Shown here: piece after piece, positions 43,274-51,721 of the stretch
Layout: each line of letters opens with the position of its first letter
How positions within the stretch are numbered: position 1 is the first letter of the stretch
NCBI GenBank assembly: GCA_016709675.1
Contig: JADJMH010000037.1
Span: forward strand, 1-64,000
Reading direction: 5' to 3'
DNA from: Candidatus Accumulibacter proximus
GTDB lineage: Bacteria > Pseudomonadota > Gammaproteobacteria > Burkholderiales > Rhodocyclaceae
DNA: 64,000 nucleotides
Notes under the pieces: model-generated
Database searches by the model: none
Seen by the model: the letters and a program-made list of their open reading frames with translations, nothing else
Told to the model about the DNA's origin: nothing
Translations under genes and position numbers: made by a program

Positions 43274-43304
43274 TTCCCTCCAACATTGCACAAAGGATTG
43301 AGTC

Positions 43305-44354
43305 ATGATCAAAACCAAAGCGTACGCAGCCCAAAGCTCGACGAGTGAACTTGCCCCTTTCGAACTGGACCGCCGCAGCCCCGGCGCAGAAGATGTGCAG
43401 ATCGAGATCTTGTATTGCGGGGTTTGTCACTCGGATTTGCACACGGCTCGCGGGGAGTGGCACAACACTTTGTATCCTTCAGTCCCTGGACACGAAATCG
43501 TTGGGCGAGTGGTCGCCGTGGGCGACAAGGTTCGCAACTTCAAGGCAGGAGACCTCGCTGGTGTGGGCTGCATGGTCGACAGTTGTGGGCGTTGCTATTC
43601 TTGCCATGCGGGCGAAGAGCAATACTGCGAGACTGGTTTCACTGGAACTTATAACGGCCCAGTCTTTGGCGGCGAGAATACCTACGGAGGCTATTCGCAA
43701 AACATCGTCGTCAAAGAATCCTTCGCCTTGCACATCAAACACACAGAAAAGGATCTGGCGAGCGTGGCGCCCTTGTTGTGTGCTGGGATCACCACATACT
43801 CTCCGTTGCGTCATTGGGGTGCAGGACCAGGCCAGACGGTTGGGATTGTCGGTCTTGGCGGCCTTGGGCACATGGGCGTCAAGATCGCCCACGCCATGGG
43901 AGCCCAGGTGGTGTTGTTCACCACCTCTTCAAGCAAGGTCGAAGACGGCAAGCGCCTTGGTGCTGATGAAGTATGTATTTCCACCAATCCCGAGCAAATG
44001 GCTGCGTATGCAAACCAGCTCGATTTCATCCTGAACACGGTGGCAGCCTCCCACAACCTGGATGCCTATCTCCAACTGCTCAAGCGCGACGGCACGATGA
44101 CCCTGGTAGGCGCTCCTGCAGAGCCGCATCCGTCACCCAATGTCTTCAATCTGATCTTCAAGCGCCGCCAGATCGCGGGTTCGCTCATCGGCGGAATCCG
44201 TGAAACACAGGACATGCTGGATTTCTGCGCTAAACATGACATTGTTTCAGACATTGAGATGATCCCCATGGATTACATCAACATTGCCTATGAGCGCATG
44301 CTTAAGAGCGATGTGAAATACAGATTCGTCATTGATATGGCGAGTCTCAAGTAG
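43305..44354 (+). CDS. Zinc-dependent NAD(P) alcohol dehydrogenase (YahK/CAD-like)
   Basis: 349 residues of the medium-chain dehydrogenase family, cytoplasmic, oxidising alcohols or reducing aldehydes. Catalytic zinc: CGVCHSDLHTARGEW and GHEIVGRVVAVGD. Structural zinc: CGRCYSCHAGEEQYC. Cofactor site: VGLGGLGHMGVKIAHAMGA. The N-terminus and pattern match the cinnamyl alcohol dehydrogenase/YahK subgroup, which usually prefers NADP. AAAGGA lies about 8 bases before the ATG. Its codon use looks less GC-rich than the neighbours, hinting at transfer. Single gene with its own upstream dyads. Confidence 0.9.
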   Translation: MIKTKAYAAQSSTSELAPFELDRRSPGAEDVQIEILYCGVCHSDLHTARGEWHNTLYPSVPGHEIVGRVVAVGDKVRNFKAGDLAGVGCMVDSCGRCYSCHAGEEQYCETGFTGTYNGPVFGGENTYGGYSQNIVVKESFALHIKHTEKDLASVAPLLCAGITTYSPLRHWGAGPGQTVGIVGLGGLGHMGVKIAHAMGAQVVLFTTSSSKVEDGKRLGADEVCISTNPEQMAAYANQLDFILNTVAASHNLDAYLQLLKRDGTMTLVGAPAEPHPSPNVFNLIFKRRQIAGSLIGGIRETQDMLDFCAKHDIVSDIEMIPMDYINIAYERMLKSDVKYRFVIDMASLK

Positions 44355-44517
44355 GGCCCGCCGAGCAGGAAGAGCCGCTCCGTGAGAACCGCCGGACCGA
44401 TAAATCGACCTCGTCGCCATACTGGATCTGGCCAAGCGCGTTGATACAACTCCCTCACCACCGGGAGTACCGCGATGACATCGCATTCCGTCACCGCACC
44501 GCTCGCGGCACTGCCCC

Positions 44518-44700
44518 ATGCCGCTCGATCGCCGGTGGGATCTCTGGGATCAGCACTTCCCCCGCCGGCCGCCGCGCGTCACCCCGCGTTACCTCGAAAG
44601 TCGCCTTGCCCATCGGCTGCAGGAGGTCGCCTACGGCGGGCTGCCCAAAGCGGTCAATGAGCAGCTCGCCGACTGCGGCGAGCGCCTGTCGAAGATCAAG
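44518..44700 (+). pseudogene. DUF2924 fragment
   Basis: About 60 codons: PLDRRWDLWDQHFPRRPPRV, TPRYLESRLAHRLQEVAYGG, LPKAVNEQLADCG. This matches DUF2924, a small protein commonly encoded next to a large serine recombinase in mobile regions. The frame runs into recombinase sequence with a frame change, so the end of this gene and the start of the recombinase have been deleted. Confidence 0.68.
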
Positions 44701-45766
44701 GTCTGGCGCGGAGCCTGTCCGACTTCTCCCGGCTGATTGAAGTCTTCGAGCGCAACAAAGTGTCATTCGTTGCCGTCACCCAGCAGTTCAACACCACGAC
44801 CTCGATGAGCCGGCTGATGCTGAACGCCCTGCTGTCCTTCGCGCAATTCGAGCGCGAGGTTACCGCCGAGCGCATCCGCGACCAGATCGCCGCCAGCAAG
44901 ACCAAGGGGATGTGGATGGGGGGGTCGTTGCCCCTGGGGTACGACGTGGAGAACCGATTGCTCGTCGTCAATGAAGCCGAGGCCGGCCTGGCCCGGCGCA
45001 TCTTGAAGGATTCCACACGTTGTCGCTCAGCGACCGAGATGGTTCGGGAGCTCGCCGCTGATGGCCACACCACCAAGTCGAGGCGGTGTCTAACCAAGCA
45101 GACGCTCTACAAGATGATGCACAACCGCATCTACCGGGGCGAGATCCTCCGCAAGGGAACGTACTATGCGGGCCAGCATCCGGCGATCAACGACCAGGGT
45201 CTCTGGGATGCCGTCCGATCCTCGGGGAGAACAACCGGCAGCGGGCCTTGGCGACACGCCAGCGCCGACAGCCGCCGTCGTTGCTCCTGGGCGTTTTCTT
45301 CACCGACAACGGGGAACGCTTCCCGCCCGCCTTTACCCGCAAGGCCAATGGCGCGATGTATCGCTACTATATGCCGATCCGCAAGGCTCGCATGACGCAG
45401 ATCATCCAGACTGGCGACGCCACCATCCAGCGGCGGGAACCGAAGCTCACTACGGTCATCCCGGTGCGCATCAAGCGACACGGAGGTCGTAAGGTGGTGA
45501 TCCCGGCGCCGGAATCACCGGAAGCGGAAGCGCCCGAGCACCACGAACCGATCCTCACTGCGCTGTCGCGTGCCTTCCACTGGCAGCGCCTGCTCGACGA
45601 GGGCCAGATGACCAGCAGAGTGGAGATTGCGCGCCAGGAGGGTCTGCGGCAAATTCAACCCCCTGGCTGCGTACGCCGCGACCAATGCCCACCTCGACCT
45701 CGCTTCCGGATCAACCGGACGCTAGCCTTCGCCTTTGACAAGGTGAAACGCCAGATGGGCCGTTAG
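44701..45766 (+). pseudogene. Large serine recombinase, truncated and frameshifted
   Basis: It begins mid-domain with SLSDFSRLIEVFERNKVSFV, then VTQQFNTTTSMSRLMLNALL, SFAQFEREVTAERIRDQIAA and the recombinase domain (KGMWMGGSLPLGYDV, LYKMMHNRIYRGEI). The catalytic Ser region is missing. Near 45215 the frame changes (WDAVRS then ILGENNRQRALATRQ), leading to the zinc-ribbon-like part (FTDNGERFPPAFTRKANGAM) and VVIPAPESPEAEAPEHHEPI to about 45640. After that, similarity stops. Non-functional. Confidence 0.78.
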
Positions 45767-46034
45767 CTGGTGCACGCGTCGGCGTCCTCCCACAGCGGTC
45801 AGCGTCCTGCTCGCCGAGATCGCACTCAACCTTCAGAAACTCCTTCCCCATCGCTCGCGACCGCGAAAGCCCCTACCGTCCTCCCAGCCCCCTGCGCGGT
45901 GCGTGCGGTATTGCCCATGCTGAGTCGCCTGCGGTCGATACAACTCTTTGAATGGTTGGGCCGGCGCCGGCGTATCGCCCACTTTCTATTGCCCAGCTAT
46001 CGCCGACAAGGCACGGGGTGATTGCCACAAATAG
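45767..46034. other. Intergenic, no gene recognised
   Basis: 270 bases between the recombinase relic and the transposase. It should include the left end of the ISAzo13-type element, but I could not match an inverted repeat. Confidence 0.4.
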
Positions 46035-47261
46035 TCATCCCGTCGAGGCCGGTCGGATCAGGATGTCCCATTTGGGTAGGAGCGGGTTTCGTTGTAGCCG
46101 GGACTCGACAGCTTGCATGGCATCCTTGGCCACCGTGACTCCTTTCTCATAGACCGTTCGGCTCAGTTCGACGACGGGATGAACGCCTTTCCAGGTCATG
46201 CTCTTGGCCCACTCCAGCATCGTTTGGGCATCGGTCAGCTTGGCGCCGTTCCAGTGCTTTTCCAGGATTCCCCAGCAACGCTCCACCGGATTGTATTTGC
46301 TGTGGTGCGGCGGATAGTAAAGGAGGCGGATGGACTTGCCGATGTGATCGGCGAACTCGACCATGCGTTTGAGAAACTGCGTGCGCCGGCCATTGCTCTC
46401 CGGTCCGTTGTCGGCCTTGATCTGGATGTGTGTGACGTGAGCACACTCCTCCGGGGCTTGACGCTCCCACCAGGCGTAGAGACTGTCGATGGTGAAATCG
46501 CTGGTTTTCGACGAGCTCCCGAAGGACAGATGAAGGGAGCCACTGTCTTCGTTGACGACACCAAACGGCGTGTGTTTTTCCTCGCACCCCATGTCGTGGT
46601 CGGCCGCCCGGTTGTCACCCCGCGTCTTGCCTCCGCGCGAGTAGTCGCCAATATTCACCGTCGCCTTGCAGTCCATGCTCAGGCGCATGACGGCTTCGCC
46701 TTGGCAATCTCGGTCATGTTCCCGGATGTTGGCGAAGATAGCGTCGGTTTCAGGGACTTTCTGGGGTTTGGCCTTGAGCACCGGACGCAGCCGGTACCCG
46801 TTTCGGTTCAATACTTCCGACATGCCGCTTCGGGAAGGCAGTACCTCGTCGGCAAATCCCAGCGCTCGCAACTGCTTGATGGCTTCCTCGGCCGTCAGGC
46901 GGGTGAACGACAAGGTCGTGCGAAAAGTCGGATCCTGTTGGGCATGACTCTCCGCCAGTTTCCACAGCGCTTCCGCCACCTCCGGGTGTTTCTTCTCCCA
47001 TAATTTCGCACCGCAAAACGCGTGATGCCCCACACAAACGATCCCGGTGCGTTTCTCATGCAGACCAAGCCGCACGGCCTGCCGACTCCAGCCGAAAACG
47101 TCCTCTGCGCACCGAGCGCTGCCACTACAGTACTTCAATGCCATCTCCGCCTGAAACGCCCTTCGCTCCGACCCCGTCATCTTGCTAGACGCAAGCCGGA
47201 TATCTTCAAGATGACTGGCTTCCAGAGAAACTTTCTCTTCAGTTACCGTGGCGACCCTCAT
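46035..47261 (-). CDS. ISAzo13-family transposase
   Basis: 408 residues, apparently intact. Family features: the N-terminal helical DNA-binding part (SERRAFQAEMALKYCSGSAR, VFGWSRQAVRLGLHEKRTG), then the DDE domain with MRLSMDCKATVNIGDYSRGG, HVTHIQIKADNGPESNGRRT, the YYPPHHSKYNPVERCWGILE block holding the final Glu, and WKGVHPVVELSRTVYEKGV. This matches the 'Rhodopirellula transposase' DDE group (ISAzo13). No inverted repeats or target duplication could be recognised, so element ends are undefined. It lies between two broken genes. Confidence 0.85.
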   Translation of the reverse strand: MRVATVTEEKVSLEASHLEDIRLASSKMTGSERRAFQAEMALKYCSGSARCAEDVFGWSRQAVRLGLHEKRTGIVCVGHHAFCGAKLWEKKHPEVAEALWKLAESHAQQDPTFRTTLSFTRLTAEEAIKQLRALGFADEVLPSRSGMSEVLNRNGYRLRPVLKAKPQKVPETDAIFANIREHDRDCQGEAVMRLSMDCKATVNIGDYSRGGKTRGDNRAADHDMGCEEKHTPFGVVNEDSGSLHLSFGSSSKTSDFTIDSLYAWWERQAPEECAHVTHIQIKADNGPESNGRRTQFLKRMVEFADHIGKSIRLLYYPPHHSKYNPVERCWGILEKHWNGAKLTDAQTMLEWAKSMTWKGVHPVVELSRTVYEKGVTVAKDAMQAVESRLQRNPLLPKWDILIRPASTG

Positions 47262-47353
47262 CAGTGACTCCTACAATCTGAGAACTGACTCGGAATGTCG
47301 CATACAACGGTATGAACAATCAACGATATCGCCCAAGTTGTCCACTAGCCTGT

Positions 47354-48137
47354 TCATGACACCGCCCAGTAGCGCCGCCAGCGGTTGTTGCCTTCAAAGC
47401 GCACAACGCCGCGCTCGTTCAACTCTTCCAGCGCGCGTTTGGCTTGCTCGGGGGAATCTCGCCGCCAATCCGCTGGTGAATGTCACTGATGGCGGACTCG
47501 GGTAGCGATGCAGGTCTTCGAGTACCAGCGCAGGCAAGCGATGCGGCTCGGTGCGCTGAAGAGTGGTTTCACCCGTGAAGTTGAGACTGCGCAGCAGGCC
47601 CAAGGCAATGCGCTCACGCTGGGTGAGCTGGTAGTGATCAAGCAACTCGTCGTCCGTCTTTTCCGTTACGGATGGCTTGACGCGGGCGGATGCCCGCAGC
47701 GCGCTGACCAGTTTCGAGGCCTTGGGCGGATCGGCGTCGGCACGCGGTACTTGCAGCGTGGTTTGGGTTTCCCACGGCAGAGCCGCACGTTCGGCAGCAA
47801 AACGAAGCACGTCGTCGCCGGTAACCGGTTTGCTTTGGTCGGCAAGACGCAGGAAATTGCGGCCATCGGTGGTGGGTGCAACGATAGACCGGGGGATGGC
47901 GAGATCAACGTGCCGGCTGCGATTCGGCGCAGTGACCACGGGCAGCACCCTGACATTGACGGTGCGCTCAGCAATCTTGCGCCGGATGGTGTCAGGCAGA
48001 TCAGCAGGGATTAACTGGCCTGCAGGCGGCTGGTCCTGCTCATCCTCGATACCGAGCAGCAGGCGACCGCCCATCGAGTTGGCAAGGGCAATGCAGTCCT
48101 TTGCCAACTCGCTCCAGTCAGCACTGTTGCCGGTCAC
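47354..48137 (-). pseudogene. AlbA_2/Schlafen-type putative DNA-binding protein, truncated and frameshifted
   Basis: It starts abruptly at TGNSADWSELAKDCIALANS, the middle of the EFK-type AlbA_2 (Schlafen AAA-4) domain, followed by GGRLLLGIEDEQDQPPAGQL and NRSRHVDLAIPRSIVAPTTD, GRNFLRLADQSKPVTGDDVL. The N-terminal strand with EWVEFK is missing. Near 47510 and 47430 two frame changes restore a winged-helix end (ESAISDIHQRIGGEIP, then AKRALEELNERGVVRFEGNN and RWRRYWAVS) stopping at 47354. Such proteins are often regulatory or defence-linked. Decayed. Confidence 0.68.
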
Positions 48138-48242
48138 CGACCGCAGCCGCCTTGAACGCCGCCGCCCCGGACAGTCTATCCATCTTCTGCCGATGAAAGG
48201 ATCCGCGATAGAAAGCGCAGACCATCAGCCTGAGGCGACTGC

Positions 48243-48884
48243 TCAGGTCGACTTCCGGCGCCAAACAAGTGGGTAGACGAGGTAGAACAGGCCGGTCAGG
48301 AAAAGGACTTGCAGGAACTCGCCAAACGCCCACATGCCGCTCGACGCCATCTGCTCGGCAATGATAACGGCAGTCTCGACGCCACGTGATGCTGCGGCCC
48401 AGGCGATCCAAACCTCGTTCTTGGCGTAGACCAGAAAGTGCGCCAGGACAACGACAGCGACAAAGATCGCAGCCTCGCGCGCCAGTCGCCACGGCCACGC
48501 GGCCTGCTCGCCGCCAGCCGCCGGGGCACGGCCGACGACGGCCACGGCAACCAGCCCGAGTGGCCCGAGAAAGGCGAGGATGAGCCAGAGGAGCGAGCGC
48601 TGCCGGGCCTCCAGCAGGAGTCCAAAGGAGAGAAACCAGAGGCCGCCGGCAAGGGTGAAAGATAGAACCAGGCAGGCATGGCGTAGGCGTTCGAGCAGCG
48701 CGTAGGTGCCGACGTAGTCAGCCGTGCCGCGGGCGAGTTCGGGATCGATCAACTGATGCGCCAGGACGCCGAGGACGATGACCAGCGGGATTGCCAGGAA
48801 GGCAAGCAGGGCGAAGGATTGCAACGAGAAGCGCATCGCGAGGGTCTCGGGGAACTTGTCCGACATCCTACGCCGATCGTCCAT
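48243..48884 (-). CDS. Hypothetical membrane protein
   Basis: 213 residues with about five hydrophobic helices: LLAFLAIPLVIVLGVLAHQL, LVLSFTLAGGLWFLSFGLLL, LLWLILAFLGPLGLVAVAVV, AAIFVAVVVLAHFLVYA and FLQVLFLTGLFYLVYPLVW. I do not recognise the family. The ORF could start at 48884 or at the next ATG, 48866 (MSDKFPETLAMRFS). No operon partner on the same strand, apart from the decayed gene downstream. Confidence 0.6.
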   Translation of the reverse strand: MDDRRRMSDKFPETLAMRFSLQSFALLAFLAIPLVIVLGVLAHQLIDPELARGTADYVGTYALLERLRHACLVLSFTLAGGLWFLSFGLLLEARQRSLLWLILAFLGPLGLVAVAVVGRAPAAGGEQAAWPWRLAREAAIFVAVVVLAHFLVYAKNEVWIAWAAASRGVETAVIIAEQMASSGMWAFGEFLQVLFLTGLFYLVYPLVWRRKST

Positions 48885-49227
48885 CCCGGCACAAATCTAG
48901 GCCGGTTGACTTGATGGCAGTTGGCTTCGATTGAATGACCGGTTCGGAGTGAGCCTTGAATCGAATGGCAGCTTTCGAGCAATCTTCCGGGCGGCCGATG
49001 GTGGCCGGCTGCCGACCGCCGATATCCTGCACCCAATGACCGCTTCCCGCGGCGTAACGGCCCGTCAGGCAAGCAAGATTGACATTCTCCGTCGAATGGC
49101 CGCTTACGGCTGCTGGCTTCAGATCAACGTCGGCGAGGGAGGCACAGTGGCAACCAACCGCTCGTAATGGGCGACAGCGTTCCGTCATCGGCCAGACAGA
49201 TGGCCTCGGTGTAAGTGCGCAACGAGA
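48885..49227. other. Intergenic, no gene recognised
   Basis: 343 bases. Open frames exist on both strands (78 and 106 codons) but show no family features or ribosome sites. It probably contains remnants of dispersed intergenic sequence. Confidence 0.4.
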
Positions 49228-49799
49228 TCAACGCCCCTTTTGATAGGTGCCGACTAACTGCGCTTCTGCCAAGATGTGTCCCTTCATCGCTTGTTCCAAG
49301 AAGTTCTTGTTGGGCCTTTTCAAGTCGGGCAACACGACGTCCAGCGCGTACAGCTTATGGAAGTAGCGGTGTCGACCAATCGGAGGACAAGGGCCACCGT
49401 AGCCAGCGCGCTGCCAATCGTTCAATCCATCCAGCGTACCGGCAGGAAGCGATTGCACGGCCTCGGGCAACCCGGAGGTGGTAACCGGCAGGTTGTACAG
49501 CAGCCAATGAACCCAGGTCATACGGGGCGCAGCGGGATCCGGTGCATCGGGATCGTCGACAATCACGACCAGGCTCTTCGCCCCACCGGCACGCCACTCC
49601 AGGCCAGCGGCGGGGATATGTTCTTGCCCTCGCAGGTGTAGAGTTTCGGGATCGACCCGTTGTGTGCAAACGCACTTGAGGTGATGGTCATGTCCATGAT
49701 TTGATCTCCAGCTTGAGTGGTTACCGACAAAGCACCGAAAAGGATCAGATACGACAAATAAGCTGCTCGCCGGCAGATTTTCGCCGTCCTGTCAGACAT
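49228..49799 (-). pseudogene. YbhB/YbcL (Raf kinase inhibitor-like) protein, one-base frameshift
   Basis: A PEBP-fold protein with a signal peptide (starts MSDRTAKICRRAAYLSYLIL at 49799). The N-terminal part FAHNGSIPKLYTCEGKNISP, PLAWSGVPVG is in one frame. The rest, VIVDDPDAPDPAAPRMTWVH, WLLYNLP, YGGPCPPIGRHRYFHKLYAL, is in another. The switch is at GTGGGGCGAAG near 49578; one more G in the run would give GTG GGG GCG AAG and restore VGAKSLVVIVDDP. All PEBP ligand motifs are otherwise intact, so a sequencing error is likely. Total about 190 residues, the normal size. Confidence 0.8.
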
Positions 49800-49834
49800 C
49801 GAAACGGATCGTCGAGCCGATGATCGCTCCATTC

Positions 49835-50563
49835 TCAATCCTCCTCAGCAGTTTCGAGAATCTCCGTATCTGCATGCGAGTAGGCTGGCGAGCAGCAGCA
49901 GAGCAACACCAGCGCACCGGTCGTCGATGCTTCAATGCAGTGTGCCGTTCCCTGCGCGATACAGATGGTGTCGCCAACCCCGACCTTGAACAGATCCGCT
50001 CCCAGAATCATCTGCCCTTCGCCGGCTGTAATGTGGTAGATCTCTTCCGTCACGAGATGCCTGTGCAGCATCGTTCTGGTTCCGGCGGGAAGCGTGGCTT
50101 CGGCCAGGCTCTGGTTGCGGTTACCCTGCACCGCTGGGTGCATCAGCTCGCGGACTTCAGAGCCATCCTTGGTGATATAGGGACAGACTGCAGCGTAGTG
50201 CTGGTACAGCCGATTGACAGGGAACCACATTTCGATTTCCTGAATGCTTTTGCGGCCGATGCCTCGGATCTGGAAAAGTGCTTTGCTCCTGTACCCTCCA
50301 ACCACCTCATCGACCGTCGTCAGGCCTTCCCTGAGGAGCCGCGTTCGCAGGCGAGGGCTGATCTTGTCGAACGGATCGCTGCTTGCCTCCCGCTGTTTGG
50401 CTCGGAAATGCCGCTCGAGCCGGTCCTTGACGTTTTCCGTGGAGAGTTGAAACGCCCGGGCAATCTCGGCATGGGACTGCCCCGCTGCCCAGGCGGCGAC
50501 CATTTCCAGATCGCGTTTGCGCCGCGTTGAGCGTGCTCGAGCAATGGAATCAAGGGCCGTCAT
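49835..50563 (-). CDS. HTH - RNAP alpha-CTD-like HhH - cupin fusion protein
   Basis: 242 residues in one open frame. Residues 1-65: helix-turn-helix (DLEMVAAWAAGQSHAEIARAF, split here; QLSTENVKDRLERHFR). Residues 67-115: a helix-hairpin-helix like the RNA polymerase alpha C-terminal domain (ISPRLRTRLLREGLTTVDEV, FQIRGIGRKSIQEIE). Residues 120-235: cupin with metal-site pattern LPAGTRTMLHRHLVTEEIYH, GVGDTICIAQGTAHCIE. A promoter-contact domain joined to a small-molecule sensor suggests an unusual transcription regulator; this is inference. Start MTALDSIAR at 50563 has GGAGAG 8 bases upstream. Confidence 0.72.
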   Translation of the reverse strand: MTALDSIARARSTRRKRDLEMVAAWAAGQSHAEIARAFQLSTENVKDRLERHFRAKQREASSDPFDKISPRLRTRLLREGLTTVDEVVGGYRSKALFQIRGIGRKSIQEIEMWFPVNRLYQHYAAVCPYITKDGSEVRELMHPAVQGNRNQSLAEATLPAGTRTMLHRHLVTEEIYHITAGEGQMILGADLFKVGVGDTICIAQGTAHCIEASTTGALVLLCCCSPAYSHADTEILETAEED

Positions 50564-50610
50564 GGGCTTGCTCTCCAGGGTGGGGAAAGGACATCGGCAA
50601 TGCTGCGCTG

Positions 50611-50919
50611 ATGTTACCAAGCACAAAGCCCGCCGAAAATCAGAATGTAACGGTTGAACAGAGCTTGATGTCGAAGATCAGAACACTCTCGCCGCAGCAG
50701 GTGGCCGAGGTGGAAGACTTCGTGGAGTTCCTGGCTACCAAGGTCAGGAAGCGGAGAGCGCTGGATCGTCTGCTCGCTATCGCACCGGCACTCGAAGCCG
50801 TCGGCGCCGCGCCAATGAGCGAGGGCGATATTGCCGCTGAGGTGGATGCGGTGCGCGCTGAGCGCCGCGTCCGGGAAGCTGGATCAACCAGCAAGGAATC
50901 GGGTGCGGATCGTTCTTGA
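50611..50919 (+). CDS. Antitoxin-like protein of PIN toxin pair
   Basis: About 102 residues (or 83 if started at 50668). VEQSLMSKIRTLSPQQVAEV, EDFVEFLATKVRKRRALDRL is the short helical pattern of DUF2281-like antitoxins, and the C-terminal acidic helix (EGDIAAEVDAVRAERR) is typical of toxin-binding tails. It overlaps the PIN-domain gene by 17 bases. Neither ATG has a strong ribosome site, so the start is uncertain. The pair is divergent from the HTH-cupin gene, with nearly touching starts. Confidence 0.7.
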   Translation: MLPSTKPAENQNVTVEQSLMSKIRTLSPQQVAEVEDFVEFLATKVRKRRALDRLLAIAPALEAVGAAPMSEGDIAAEVDAVRAERRVREAGSTSKESGADRS

Positions 50920-51328
50920 CACAAACGTGGTTCTGTCGGCGCTATTGTGGCGCGGCACTCCGCATCACTTGCTGGCTGCGATCGGCCAACAACACGGTGT
51001 CCAGATCTGTAGCAGCACAGCGCTACTTGAAGAGTTGGCTGACGTACTCACGCGACCATCAGCAAGCAAGCGCCTGGCCTTGACCGGTAAGACGGCCCGC
51101 GACGTGCTGGCCGATTACGTCGAGATCATCGAGCTGGTCGAACCCGCCAGCGTGCCGCGCGTGGTGGCGGGCGACCTCGATGAAGATCAAGTGATCGCCG
51201 CCGCTGTCTCGGCCCGCGCAGATCTGATTGCCTCGGGAGATCGCAAGTACTTGCTGCCACTGAGCAGCCATCAAGGCATTCCCATCGTCGATGCAGCCGA
51301 GGCGCTCAGGCGCATCTCCAACCGCTGA
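50903..51328 (+). CDS. PIN-domain toxin (putative toxin-antitoxin ribonuclease)
   Basis: 141 residues. PIN-domain RNase: VRIVLDTNVVLSALLWRGTP with the first catalytic Asp, then STALLEELADVLTRPSASKR, DEDQVIAAAVSARADLIASG|DRKYLLPL with the later acidic residues, and HQGIPIVDAAEALRR. This is the group annotated as 'putative toxin-antitoxin system toxin component, PIN family'. Start GTG at 50903 has AAGGA 6 bases upstream, preferred over the in-frame 50831 codon inside the antitoxin gene. Confidence 0.84.
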   Translation: MRIVLDTNVVLSALLWRGTPHHLLAAIGQQHGVQICSSTALLEELADVLTRPSASKRLALTGKTARDVLADYVEIIELVEPASVPRVVAGDLDEDQVIAAAVSARADLIASGDRKYLLPLSSHQGIPIVDAAEALRRISNR

Positions 51329-51721
51329 TGCGAACAAACATGAAGGTGCATGAGCTTGCGATCAGCCCGCCGGTGTTGTGGGAGGAGCAACGGGAGCGGA
51401 TCGGTGTTGGTGGCGAGGGACTGCAAGACTGATCAGTCGCATCCTGATCTGGGCGGGGTGGCTGTGCGCGGAACCATGCTGGCTATGGGCCCCTCCGACG
51501 GGAACTTCTCCGGATCGACCTCGGGGGCTATTGCTGTGAAAGCTGGCAATGTGCGCCTACGTCAGCTTCGTGGATGCAGGCGCCAACGAGTACTATCGGT
51601 CATTAAGAGACGCGCGCTTGAGGAAACTGTCGGTCCGCTCAAGACTGGTTGCCGACGCACAGGTTCTGCGGCTGGTGGACGCTACCGAGCCAAACCCCTG
51701 TGTTGCCATTGACACCGTGCA
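51329..51721. other. Intergenic, no gene recognised
   Basis: About 390 bases. Short frames with no convincing start or family. Nothing else seen. Confidence 0.4.
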
